NCBI GenBank assembly: GCA_964347035.1
Contig: CAYFXE010000007.1
Location: 1-64,000 of the forward strand
Length of the DNA: 64,000 nucleotides
Reading direction: 5' to 3'
From: CAYFXE01 sp964347035
GTDB taxonomy: Bacteria; Acidobacteriota; Aminicenantia; Aminicenantales; Aminicenantaceae
Shown: one piece after another, positions 55,064 to 62,770 of the stretch
How positions within the stretch are numbered: position 1 is the first letter of the stretch
Layout of the letters: each line of letters begins with the position of its first letter
Translations under genes and position numbers: made by a program
Notes under the pieces: generated by a model
Databases searched by the model: none
What the model was told of the DNA's origin: nothing
The model's input: only the letters and a program-made list of their open reading frames with translations

Positions 55064-56169
55064 TTTCGAAAGACTTCATGACGGAGGGTGGCCTTTTTTA
55101 TTCGCTCCTCCTGGGGAATAACCCCGATACCGGGGGCATTCGGGACTTTGATTGTTCCCTGGGGTGTGATATCCACAGGTGGTTCAATCAAATCTTGGGC
55201 ATAATATCTTTTACTCGCCGAAAGGTCATTGGGATACTGAAAGTTCGGGAGTGTAGCCAGATGGATGTTATGGGCCCGCCCGATCCCCGATTCCAGCATC
55301 CCCCCGCACCAGACAGGCATGGAATGTTCCTGACAGAAATCATGAATCTCCCGTGATTCCACAACTCCTCCCACCCGCCCGACTTTGATGTTGATGATGC
55401 GGCAACTTTTCATTTCATTTGCCTGGCGAGCTGTATCAGTAGAGACGATGCTCTCATCCAGACAGATCGGTGTCTGGAGGTTTTTCTGGAGGCGGCTGTG
55501 GTCCCACAGATCGTAGGCCGGAAAGGGTTGTTCCAGCATCCGGAGCTTGAAGGCATCCAGCTTCTTCAGCAAATTCCTATCCTCCCATGTATAGGCTCCG
55601 TTGGCATCGACCTGAAAGGGGACATCGGAAAATTCTTTCCGGACCTCCTTACAAACGCGAATATCCCAGCCGGGCTTGATCTTGATCTTGATTCTCTGGT
55701 ATCCCTCCTGGAGAAAAGCCTCGATTCTCTCCAAGAGCTGGGGCACAGAATCCTGGATCCCCACGCTTACACCTGAGGGAATTTCCTCCTTCACTCCGCC
55801 GTAGACCTCCCACAACGGAAGACCTTTCTCTTTTCCCAGAAGATCCCAGAGGGCCAGTTCAAGACCAGCCTTGGCCATTGGATGCCCCTTGTATCGTCTG
55901 GCTTCGGTGGAGAAATCATTCGGGTGTCCCAGAGACTTTTCAAATACAAGGGGAATCAGGAATTCCTTCAGTACAACCCAAGCCGTGGAGGTAGTCTCAT
56001 AGCTGTAGAGGGGACTTTGATCAGCTACCACCTCCCCATAACCACAGATCCCATCTCCGAAGACTTTCACAAGGATGAACGTTCGCTTCTCCTCACGGCC
56101 CAGGCTTGTCTCAAAAAAATGAACATAAGGCAGTTCCAGAAGATACAGCTCTATTCTGTCTATGTTCAT
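55057..56169 (-). CDS. menC: Enolase-superfamily o-succinylbenzoate synthase / N-succinylamino-acid racemase
   Basis: 370 residues. The barrel motif RIKIKIKPGWD (KxK, first catalytic Lys), the metal ligands VDANGAYTW (Asp), LEQPF (Glu) and CLDESI (Asp), and the second Lys in NIKVGRVGG are all present. The KPGWD variant marks the OSBS/N-succinylamino-acid racemase branch, so it could serve menaquinone synthesis or amino-acid racemisation. No other men genes are in the window. It follows the GT4 gene by 1 base (TGAGATG) and precedes a repeat. Its Q-TAA end lies on the CAGTAACTCAGT repeat. Confidence 0.85.
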   Translation of the reverse strand: MNIDRIELYLLELPYVHFFETSLGREEKRTFILVKVFGDGICGYGEVVADQSPLYSYETTSTAWVVLKEFLIPLVFEKSLGHPNDFSTEARRYKGHPMAKAGLELALWDLLGKEKGLPLWEVYGGVKEEIPSGVSVGIQDSVPQLLERIEAFLQEGYQRIKIKIKPGWDIRVCKEVRKEFSDVPFQVDANGAYTWEDRNLLKKLDAFKLRMLEQPFPAYDLWDHSRLQKNLQTPICLDESIVSTDTARQANEMKSCRIINIKVGRVGGVVESREIHDFCQEHSMPVWCGGMLESGIGRAHNIHLATLPNFQYPNDLSASKRYYAQDLIEPPVDITPQGTIKVPNAPGIGVIPQEERIKKATLRHEVFRNQ

Positions 56170-56170
56170 C

Positions 56171-57280
56171 TCAAAGAAGATTTAATCCTTTCTTACGAGC
56201 CAATCTTGCATACAGAGAAGCCACCTTATCGGCCATGGCTTCTGAGGAAAATTTTTTATGAACAGCCCTGTAACCTCTCTCGCCTAGACGCGAAGCCAAC
56301 TCTCGATTCTCATAGAGCCTGAGAATGGCCTTAGCCAAGGATGATGGGTTTCGAGGTGGAACTAGGAGTCCGGTCTCTCCGTGGGTGACGACTTCGGGAA
56401 TCCCTCCAGTTCTGGTCGCCACCACGGGGAGGTGGCAGGCCATGGCATCCATGATACTCGTCCCCAGGCCCTCAAGATATGAAGACAGAACGAAAAGATC
56501 CAAAGATGATAGGATGCGTGGGACATCCTCACGAAATCCGAGGAAGAAGACAAAATCTTCGACTCCAGAATCCTTGGCTTCCCTCGTGAGTTCTATCCTT
56601 AAGGGGCCTTCACCGACGATGATGATCTTGATTTTGGAGGTGTGTTCTCTGAGGATCTTTGCGGCCCGGATGAGATATTTGTGGCCTTTATGGTCGGCTA
56701 GATGAGCCACCATCCCCACCAGGAAGTCATCCTCTGCAAACGAGAATTCTCTCCGGAGGTAATCACTCGATAAGGCCTCCTTGTAGGGAGTGAAGTCAAT
56801 CCCGGAAGAAATGACTTCGATCCGCTCCGGCGGAAGACCGCTCTCCACGAGTACCTTTTTGACACCCTCAGAGATAGCAACAACGGCGTCGATTTGACTC
56901 AAGTATTTTTTGCGCGAGAAGTAGTTTTTCTTTAGAGGAAAATCGACTCGTCTGGAGATGACTCTCAGCGGCACCTTGGCCATAGACGAAGCGACAGATC
57001 CGACAGCCACGCTATGGGCATCGTGAAAATGGGCCAGACGACACTTCCTGCGGCGCATGGCGAAAGACAACCGAAGGATAGACAGCACATCGAACTCGTT
57101 ACGGATTTTGATAGGAAGAAGAGGAAGTTCAGCCTCGGAGGCCTTTTTGTGAAGAGGGCTTCCAGGTTGGACAACGAAATAAACAGGAAAACCCTTTCGC
57201 TTCAGTTCTTGGACAAGGAATAGAGATTGTCTTTGTCCGCCCCGCCACTCTTTTCCCGCATCAATATGGAAAAGGCTCAA
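56171..57280 (-). CDS. GT4-type glycosyltransferase
   Basis: 369 residues, GT-B fold. The N-terminal half begins with DAGKEWRGGQRQSLFL and the C-terminal donor-binding half has GMVAHLADHKGHKYLIRAA, IIVGEGPLRIEL and the E(x7)E motif of GT4 proteins (SSYLEGLGTSIMDAMACHLP). It adds a sugar to LPS core or another envelope glycan. TTG 57280 has GGAGAGAGGA just before it, and the gene overlaps the upstream GT2 gene by 20 bases, which shows they work together. Confidence 0.87.
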   Translation of the reverse strand: MSLFHIDAGKEWRGGQRQSLFLVQELKRKGFPVYFVVQPGSPLHKKASEAELPLLPIKIRNEFDVLSILRLSFAMRRRKCRLAHFHDAHSVAVGSVASSMAKVPLRVISRRVDFPLKKNYFSRKKYLSQIDAVVAISEGVKKVLVESGLPPERIEVISSGIDFTPYKEALSSDYLRREFSFAEDDFLVGMVAHLADHKGHKYLIRAAKILREHTSKIKIIIVGEGPLRIELTREAKDSGVEDFVFFLGFREDVPRILSSLDLFVLSSYLEGLGTSIMDAMACHLPVVATRTGGIPEVVTHGETGLLVPPRNPSSLAKAILRLYENRELASRLGERGYRAVHKKFSSEAMADKVASLYARLARKKGLNLL

Positions 57281-58034
57281 TCCTCTCTCCTTTTTTCCAT
57301 ATCTCCTTTAGCTTGGCATAGCGGATGAAGATGGAATACCCGTTGAGAACAGAAATCACCAGGCCAGCAAACCCATCCAGGAAGCCGCCTCGCCAGAAAT
57401 AGGATTTTGTGAATCTGAAGAAAGGAAGAAAAACCAGGTGATACCATCGACATCTCTTCTTCTCGGCATAAAGCTTCTTGGCTCCAAGATCAGAAAAAGA
57501 GTTAATACGCGCCATGTGGTCTTGGATGTTGCGATACGTAAAATGATGAATCGAACCCCTCAGCTTCTCGACTTTTCCCTGAATATCAACTTTTTCGTGG
57601 ATGTATTCCCCGACCCAGCGGGCTTTATCTTTCCGAAAGAGCCTTAATTTCCGATCAGGGTACCATCCAGAATGACGAATCCACTTTCCTAGGTAATAGG
57701 CCTGCCGGGGCATGGTAAATCCCGTGCACTGCGGTTCGTCTTGTTTGAGAGATTGGATTTCATGGCGGAGCTCAGGAGAAAGCCTTTCATCAGCATCCAA
57801 AGAAAGAATCCAGGGAAATAAGGCTTGGTCGTTGCCGAAATTCTTTTGATCAGCGAAATTCGTCCACTTCCTCTCGAAAATCTTTTCTGTGTATTTTTTG
57901 GCAATTTTGACCGTCTTGTCGCTGCTGAGAGCATCAACGACGATTATCTCTGAGGCAATCCCTTCCAAACTTATTAAGGCCGGTTCCAGCCTTTTTTCCT
58001 CATTAAGTGTGATGATGACAGCGGAAATCTCCAT
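57261..58034 (-). CDS. GT2-type glycosyltransferase (WaaE/KdtX-like)
   Basis: 257 residues, GT-A fold. The nucleotide-binding start EISAVIITLNEEKRL, the DxD region SLDADERLSP, and the family ending with RWVGEYIHEKVDIQGKVEKL followed by a hydrophobic segment (YFWRGGFLDGFAGLVISVLN) match the WaaE/KdtX group. These add glucose to the LPS inner core. It is first in the set GT2-GT4-MenC. Only a weak ribosome site is seen. Confidence 0.85.
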   Translation of the reverse strand: MEISAVIITLNEEKRLEPALISLEGIASEIIVVDALSSDKTVKIAKKYTEKIFERKWTNFADQKNFGNDQALFPWILSLDADERLSPELRHEIQSLKQDEPQCTGFTMPRQAYYLGKWIRHSGWYPDRKLRLFRKDKARWVGEYIHEKVDIQGKVEKLRGSIHHFTYRNIQDHMARINSFSDLGAKKLYAEKKRCRWYHLVFLPFFRFTKSYFWRGGFLDGFAGLVISVLNGYSIFIRYAKLKEIWKKGERIEPFPY

Positions 58035-58051
58035 TTGCTAAATATTATCAT

Positions 58052-58130
58052 AACTCAGTGACTCAGTCACTCAGTTATCAGTTGTCAGTTAAGAAAAGAT
58101 ACCATTCTTTTCTGAAAACTGGCAACTGGG
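58052..58130. repeat. CAGTNACTCAGT short tandem repeat with inverted end
   Basis: AACTCAGTGACTCAGTCACT, CAGTTATCAGTTGTCAGTTA, then CTGAAAACTGGCAACTGGG in inverted relation across an AT-rich centre. Confidence 0.65.
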
Positions 58131-58136
58131 AAAAAG

Positions 58137-58348
58137 GGGAAAAAAGGGGTCGATTCTATTTTTCATTCCAGTCATCCCTGCGGAAGCAGGGATCCAGTCT
58201 CACTTCCTTGTTCCTCTTTTTATTCTGGTTTCCCACTTTCGTGGGAACAAGCCTGGATTCCTGCTACCTTCTTTCGCAGGCACAGGCTTCGCAGGAATGA
58301 CAAGAAGGAACGGGAATGTATTTAAAACAAAGAAGTGTCCCCTTTTTT
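58137..58348. repeat. Composite repeat with AAAAAAGGGG inverted ends
   Basis: The left end AAAAAAGGGGTCGATTCT and the right end AGAAGTGTCCCCTTTTTT are inverted copies with a few changes. Between them lie GTCATCCCTGCGGAAGCAGG and ATCCAG, and the inverted module GGAACAAGCCTGGATTCCTG, CTTTCGCAGGCACAGGCTTC. The right end touches the TolC stop. This is the clearest view of how the GTCATTCC and AAAAAAGGGGAC families join. Confidence 0.7.
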
Positions 58349-58349
58349 C

Positions 58350-59909
58350 TTACTTTTTGAACTGCGGCATTTTTATATTTCTTTTATCCAGGCTTATGCC
58401 TAGCGCCTTCTCCAGTTTCGCCCAGGCCAGGTTATTATCGACGATGGCTTTAAGCTCCTGCGATCGGGCAGTCGCCAGCTCTTCTTGGAATTGAAGGACG
58501 AAATAGTTTGTCGTTAATCCCACATCCAGCTTTTTTACTTCAGCGTCCAGTCTCTTCTCCGCAAGTTCCCGAGCGATTCCGAAGGCCTCGACCCTCTTGA
58601 CACTTGTCTCGATATCCCTAACAGCATTCTTGACCTCGAGAAAAATCTGCTTTTGTGTGTTTTCCAACTCAAGCTGGTTTTTCTCCAGTTCCAGCTTTGC
58701 TTTGGCTAATTCGGCTCTGGTCAGAAAATTGCTCAAAGGAATAGAAAGAGTGATACTAGCCTGCCAGTTATTGTAGGTGAGCTTCAAGGCATCGGTCAGC
58801 GATTCTGTGGAACTTCCCTGTTCAGTGCCGACGATAATCCCTGTCAGGGGATTGTCATCCAGGTAAAGGACCCTATCCCCTGATATACCCGGACTCCAGT
58901 AGGACAGATTAAAGTTCAAACCAGGAAGCATCATGTTTTTGGCCACACTCAAGTTCAGCTCGCTCGTCTCGATTTCTGTTCTCTTCATCTCTAAATCCGG
59001 CCGGAGCGTATAGGCTCTTTTCAAAGCTTCATCGAGGGAAACCTTCTCCTTGATGAATCCAGGCTTATCCAAGGGAATGATTCTTTGTGACGGAATCTGT
59101 TGTTCCTCAGCAATGTTGATGATGTTTTTCAGGAGATCCTCGTTGGTCCTGATGAGTGCTTCGGCTTGAAGAATTTCAGCCTCCCGGGTGGCCACAACAG
59201 CTTCGGCATTCAAGATTTCTATCGGAGCCAATTTTCCTACTTCCACCTCTTTCTTGTTCTTGGCCAACAGGTCCTTGGCTAGCTCGAGAGATTGTTGCTT
59301 GACTTTATGATCTTCGATGGCGTAGACGAGATTCCAGTACGCCTCTTGTACCTGGTAGATTGTGTCCAAAAGAACAGTTTTAAGCCGATGCTGTGAAATC
59401 TCCAGATTATTCTGAGCAATCAGGATTTCCTTCCGGCTGACTTTAAACCCGAAGTCTTTCAACAAAGGCTGGGCGAACTCGAAGCGCAATGTGCTTCCGA
59501 AGCGGGGATTGATGAGTTGAAAGGCCTGGTTCGTATCGGACTTATCTCCTGCGAGAGAAACAGAGAAATTCCCTCCCGTGGGGATTTGTTGAACGAGAGA
59601 CACCGAGTAGTCCCTATATTTTCCGGTGACTGTCTCAGCGCCTTGGATCCACCAGTAGGAGGGTTCTTCCGTTCGGCGGTTTCCGTAGCTTAAATCAAAA
59701 CGTGGCATGAATATTTCTTTGGCGCGGGTGAGGGTGGCATCGGCAATCTCAGGATTGTAGATTTCCACTGCGACCTGAAGATTATTCTGTAATGCCTTGA
59801 GAACGCACTCCTCGAGGGAGAGGGAAAGGGGCTCCTCGCCCGAAGAAAGAGTGGGCTTGATCAATAGGATTGAAATCGTAAAGAATATCAAAATTATTTT
59901 TCTCTTCAT
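58350..59909 (-). CDS. TolC-family outer-membrane efflux channel
   Basis: 519 residues with signal peptide (ILIFFTISILLIKPTLSSGE). Two OEP repeats are visible, each with coiled-coil helices (SLEECVLKALQNNLQVAVEI; LAKNKKEVEVGKLAPIEIL and ELEKNQLELENTQKQIFLEV, LDVGLTTNYFVLQFQEELA). It forms a trimeric tunnel used by RND or other pumps. The nearest pump in the window is at 9430-16732; no pump gene is beside it. GGAGGAG lies before the ATG. Confidence 0.9.
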   Translation of the reverse strand: MKRKIILIFFTISILLIKPTLSSGEEPLSLSLEECVLKALQNNLQVAVEIYNPEIADATLTRAKEIFMPRFDLSYGNRRTEEPSYWWIQGAETVTGKYRDYSVSLVQQIPTGGNFSVSLAGDKSDTNQAFQLINPRFGSTLRFEFAQPLLKDFGFKVSRKEILIAQNNLEISQHRLKTVLLDTIYQVQEAYWNLVYAIEDHKVKQQSLELAKDLLAKNKKEVEVGKLAPIEILNAEAVVATREAEILQAEALIRTNEDLLKNIINIAEEQQIPSQRIIPLDKPGFIKEKVSLDEALKRAYTLRPDLEMKRTEIETSELNLSVAKNMMLPGLNFNLSYWSPGISGDRVLYLDDNPLTGIIVGTEQGSSTESLTDALKLTYNNWQASITLSIPLSNFLTRAELAKAKLELEKNQLELENTQKQIFLEVKNAVRDIETSVKRVEAFGIARELAEKRLDAEVKKLDVGLTTNYFVLQFQEELATARSQELKAIVDNNLAWAKLEKALGISLDKRNIKMPQFKK

Positions 59910-60039
59910 CTTACTCCTCCTGTTTGTAAATTCGACGAGTAAACAAAGTGTATTTGTCCCGATGAATCTAACCGTGATTCACTAAATAGATACGATTATT
60001 TTTATTAAATAGTTCAAAATCATACGATTTTCTTCAAAA

Positions 60040-60118
60040 CAGTAACTCAGAGATAATCAAAAAAATCAACATAATAAATAAATTCTGAGCCACTGTGTCA
60101 CTGAGTGACTGAGTTACT
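60040..60118. repeat. CAGTAACTCAG element overlapping the tsaD stop
   Basis: Left CAGTAACTCAGAG and right GAGTGACTGAGTTACTT are inverted ends around an AT-rich core. On the minus strand the tsaD TAA lies within GTAACTCAGTCACTCAGTG. Confidence 0.7.
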
Positions 60119-61130
60119 TCATATATGAAGTGCCTCGAGGGTAGGCGTTGAGGTCTAAGGGAAAAGAAGTGATTTTTTGCCTCTTTAACTTTTCAAGAGC
60201 AAGAGCAGCCACCATAGCCGCATTGTCTGTGCACAGCTTAGGGGAAGGAATGTAACTGGCGAGGGAACGCTTCTGAGCAAATTCTTCGAATTGGATTCTC
60301 AACTTTTTATTCCTGGCTACTCCACCACAAAGAATGAGAGAGGAGGGCTTGTAGGCTTTAACCGTTCGATCTAGGTTGGAAAGCAGGGCGCGGATGATAG
60401 CTTGTTCAAAGCTGGCGATAAAATCGTTAAACCGGGGATGTTTCTTGGAAATCTTCGCTTCCCGGATTTTCATCAGAGCGGCTGTCTTCAGCCCGCTGAA
60501 ACTGAAATCCAGGCTCCTGTCGGTCATTTGAGGCAGACCAAACCTGAAGGCACGAGGATCGGCCTTCTCGGCCAGGCGATCGATCACCGGACCCCCTGGG
60601 TAGCCCAATTCCAGAAACTTGGCTATCTTGTCTAAGGCTTCTCCAGCCGCATCATCTCTTGTCTTCCCAAGGAGTTGATAATCCAGTCTCTTCTTCATGA
60701 AAAAAGCTGATGTGTGTCCTCCAGAAACCAGAAGGGCCACCGCTGGCAAAGAGACCTTACGGTTCTCGAGAAAAACCGATTCGATGTGCGCTTCGAGGTG
60801 GTCTACAGGGATGAGGGGCTTTTTGAAATAATAGGCCAAACCTTTGGCATAAGATAAGCCGACAAGAAGAGAACCGATAAGTCCTGGTCCCTGGGTGACA
60901 CCGTAAGCATCGATGTCCTGAACTTTCACCTGGGCTCGGCGAAGGCACTCCTCGACCACGAAGCTAATGGTCGCGATGTGTTGTCGTGAGGCCAGTTCTG
61001 GGACAACGCCGCCGTATGAAGCGTGGATCTCGTCCTGGGAGAGAACGACATCACTCAAGATTTCAAGATTATCTAGGATAACCGAGGCAGCTGTCTCATC
61101 GCAAGAAGTCTCGATACCCAGGAGATACAT
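60114..61130 (-). CDS. tsaD: tRNA threonylcarbamoyladenosine transferase TsaD
   Basis: 338 residues. TsaD moves the threonylcarbamoyl group to A37 of ANN-decoding tRNAs with TsaB and TsaE. Visible motifs are MYLLGIETSCDETAAS, the metal site PVDHLEAHIESV, GLIGSLLVGLSYAKGL, VSGGHTS and LCGGVARNKKLR. The length is normal. The stop TAA lies on a CAGTAACTCAG repeat. Confidence 0.95.
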   Translation of the reverse strand: MYLLGIETSCDETAASVILDNLEILSDVVLSQDEIHASYGGVVPELASRQHIATISFVVEECLRRAQVKVQDIDAYGVTQGPGLIGSLLVGLSYAKGLAYYFKKPLIPVDHLEAHIESVFLENRKVSLPAVALLVSGGHTSAFFMKKRLDYQLLGKTRDDAAGEALDKIAKFLELGYPGGPVIDRLAEKADPRAFRFGLPQMTDRSLDFSFSGLKTAALMKIREAKISKKHPRFNDFIASFEQAIIRALLSNLDRTVKAYKPSSLILCGGVARNKKLRIQFEEFAQKRSLASYIPSPKLCTDNAAMVAALALEKLKRQKITSFPLDLNAYPRGTSYMK

Positions 61131-61258
61131 CTTTAATTCTTTTTTCTTCAGCAGTTTTTATTATATCATTTAATTCCTCTTCNNNNNNNNNNTGTAGTTT
61201 GTTCTAGCGTTTTTATTGATGCATCTAATTCTTTTTTCTTCCGTTTGCAGAAATGATG
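61131..61258. other. Spacer with assembly gap and coiled-coil-like code
   Basis: 10 N at 61183-61192. Minus-strand reading gives RKKKELDASIKTLEQTT to the right of the gap and EEELNDIIKTAEEKRIK to the left, an AT-rich, charged, helix-like code. This could be a tiny protein between mtnA and tsaD, or foreign contig-end sequence. The frame over the gap is unknown. Confidence 0.35.
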
Positions 61259-62284
61259 CTATTCGAGCTTCGCCAGACTCTCCTCTAATGGAGGCCGGGC
61301 AATGCCTTTCTCGGTGATTATGGCAGAGATGTACTCGGCTGGAGTAACATCAAAGACCGGATTCAGGACTTTTATGTGAGGCAAAGCCAGGCACTGCCCC
61401 TCCAATTCTCGCACTTCGTGAGGTGCTCTCTCTTCGATCGGTATTCGGCTTCCGTTTTCGAGGCCGAAGTCAATCGTAGAGAGAGGAGCCGCCACGTAGA
61501 ATGGGATACCGTGCTCTTTGGCCAGGATGGCTAAAGTGTAGGTGCCGATTTTATTGGCTGTATCGCCGTTTCGTGCGATCCTGTCTGCACCGGTGACCAC
61601 GAGTGAAATCAAGCCTCTCTGCATCAGATGCCCCGCCATATTATCGGTAATCAGGATCACGGGGATATTTTCTCTATCCAGCTCCCAGCAGGTGAGTCGA
61701 GCCCCCTGGAGAAAGGGCCTGGTCTCATCAACGTAAACCTCAATCTTCTTCTTCTCGGCGAAGGCTGAACGGATAATCCCCAGGGCTGTTCCGTAGCCGG
61801 CTGTGGCTAAGGCGCCTGCATTACAATGAGTCAGGATGGAATCGCCGTTCTTGATCAGTTGCTTTCCCCAGGAACCGATCTTCTCGTTCGCTTCATAATC
61901 CTCTCTCTCGATCGTCAGGGCTTCTTTTACCAATCTCTCCTGGAGGTGAGGAAGATCGAGATTTCGGTTATCTTCGAATGTGGCCTTCATCCTTTCCAGA
62001 ACCCAGAAGAGGTTGCGAGCTGTGGGGCGCGTTTTTTTCAGACGTTGGACGACGAGATTGAACTTTTCCTCGAGTCCATCGGCCTTCTCAACCTTTAAAA
62101 TTCCCAGGGCCACTCCGAAGGCAGCAGCCACACCGATGGCCGGCGCTCCCCGAATGACCATCTTCTCGATAGCCTCTGCGACCTGCTGGTAGTCTTTGCA
62201 TTCCACGTAGATTTCCTCAGCTGGAAGCTTTCTCTGGTCTATCATAACGACTTTGTCTTTATCCCAGTAAATCGTCGGCCTCAT
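61259..62284 (-). CDS. mtnA: Methylthioribose-1-phosphate isomerase
   Basis: 341 residues. MtnA isomerises methylthioribose-1-phosphate to the ribulose form in methionine salvage. The family pattern is clear: VMIDQRKLP, IRGAPAIGVAAAFG, LTHCNAGALATAGYGTALG (catalytic Cys), VTGADRIARNGDTANKIGTY (catalytic Asp) and the ending PAEYISAIITEKG. GAGGTGGAG precedes the ATG. No other salvage genes are near, so it may also act on 5-deoxyribose-1-phosphate, as reported for related isomerases. Confidence 0.93.
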   Translation of the reverse strand: MRPTIYWDKDKVVMIDQRKLPAEEIYVECKDYQQVAEAIEKMVIRGAPAIGVAAAFGVALGILKVEKADGLEEKFNLVVQRLKKTRPTARNLFWVLERMKATFEDNRNLDLPHLQERLVKEALTIEREDYEANEKIGSWGKQLIKNGDSILTHCNAGALATAGYGTALGIIRSAFAEKKKIEVYVDETRPFLQGARLTCWELDRENIPVILITDNMAGHLMQRGLISLVVTGADRIARNGDTANKIGTYTLAILAKEHGIPFYVAAPLSTIDFGLENGSRIPIEERAPHEVRELEGQCLALPHIKVLNPVFDVTPAEYISAIITEKGIARPPLEESLAKLE

Positions 62285-62298
62285 ACTCCACCTCTATT

Positions 62299-62373
62299 TC
62301 AGTAACTCAGTAACACAGTGACACAGTTACTCAAAAAAAGAAATCTCTCTATTTTACCGAGTGACTGAGTTAC
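62299..62373. repeat. CAGTAACTCAG element upstream of mtnA
   Basis: Left CAGTAACTCAGTAACACAGT and GACACAGTTACTC, right GAGTGACTGAGTTACC, inverted across an AT-rich core. Together with the module at 62507 it takes up most of the 486-base space 62285-62770. No gene is seen there. Confidence 0.7.
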
Positions 62374-62506
62374 CGAAGTCACAGAGTTTCTACCCTATAA
62401 AAGTTACCTGTCTCCTTTTTTTCTTTAAGAGGCAACGCTGTTTTCTTTTTTGTTTCATCTCCTGTTTATTCGCAATGATTAATGCCTGTCTTACCTAAAG
62501 TCGTTC

Positions 62507-62600
62507 TCGTGAGGCTTGTGCCCGCAGGGCCTGTGCCTGCGAAGCTTGTGCCTGCTAAAGCAGGTAGCAGGAATCCAGTCTCATTCCTTTAGGAATAACA
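62507..62600. repeat. GCTTGTGCCTGC/GGAATCCAG module
   Basis: GAGGCTTGTGCCCGCAGGGC, CTGTGCCTGCGAAGCTTGTG, CCTGCTAAAGCAGGTAGCAG, GAATCCAG. It is a fourth copy of the module also seen at 2771, 9314 and 58170. Confidence 0.7.
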
Positions 62601-62770
62601 AAGAGGAACATAGATGACGGCTTAATTATATGTCTCTCATATTATTTTACAACTTTTTGGGAGGACCTTTAAGCACCTTCATTTCCATGATACGAGAACA
62701 AATAAAGTATGGATAGGTGTAATGAAGGCATGGCCCTGTCCGTCTGAGCCGCATAATGCTCTTATTAAAC

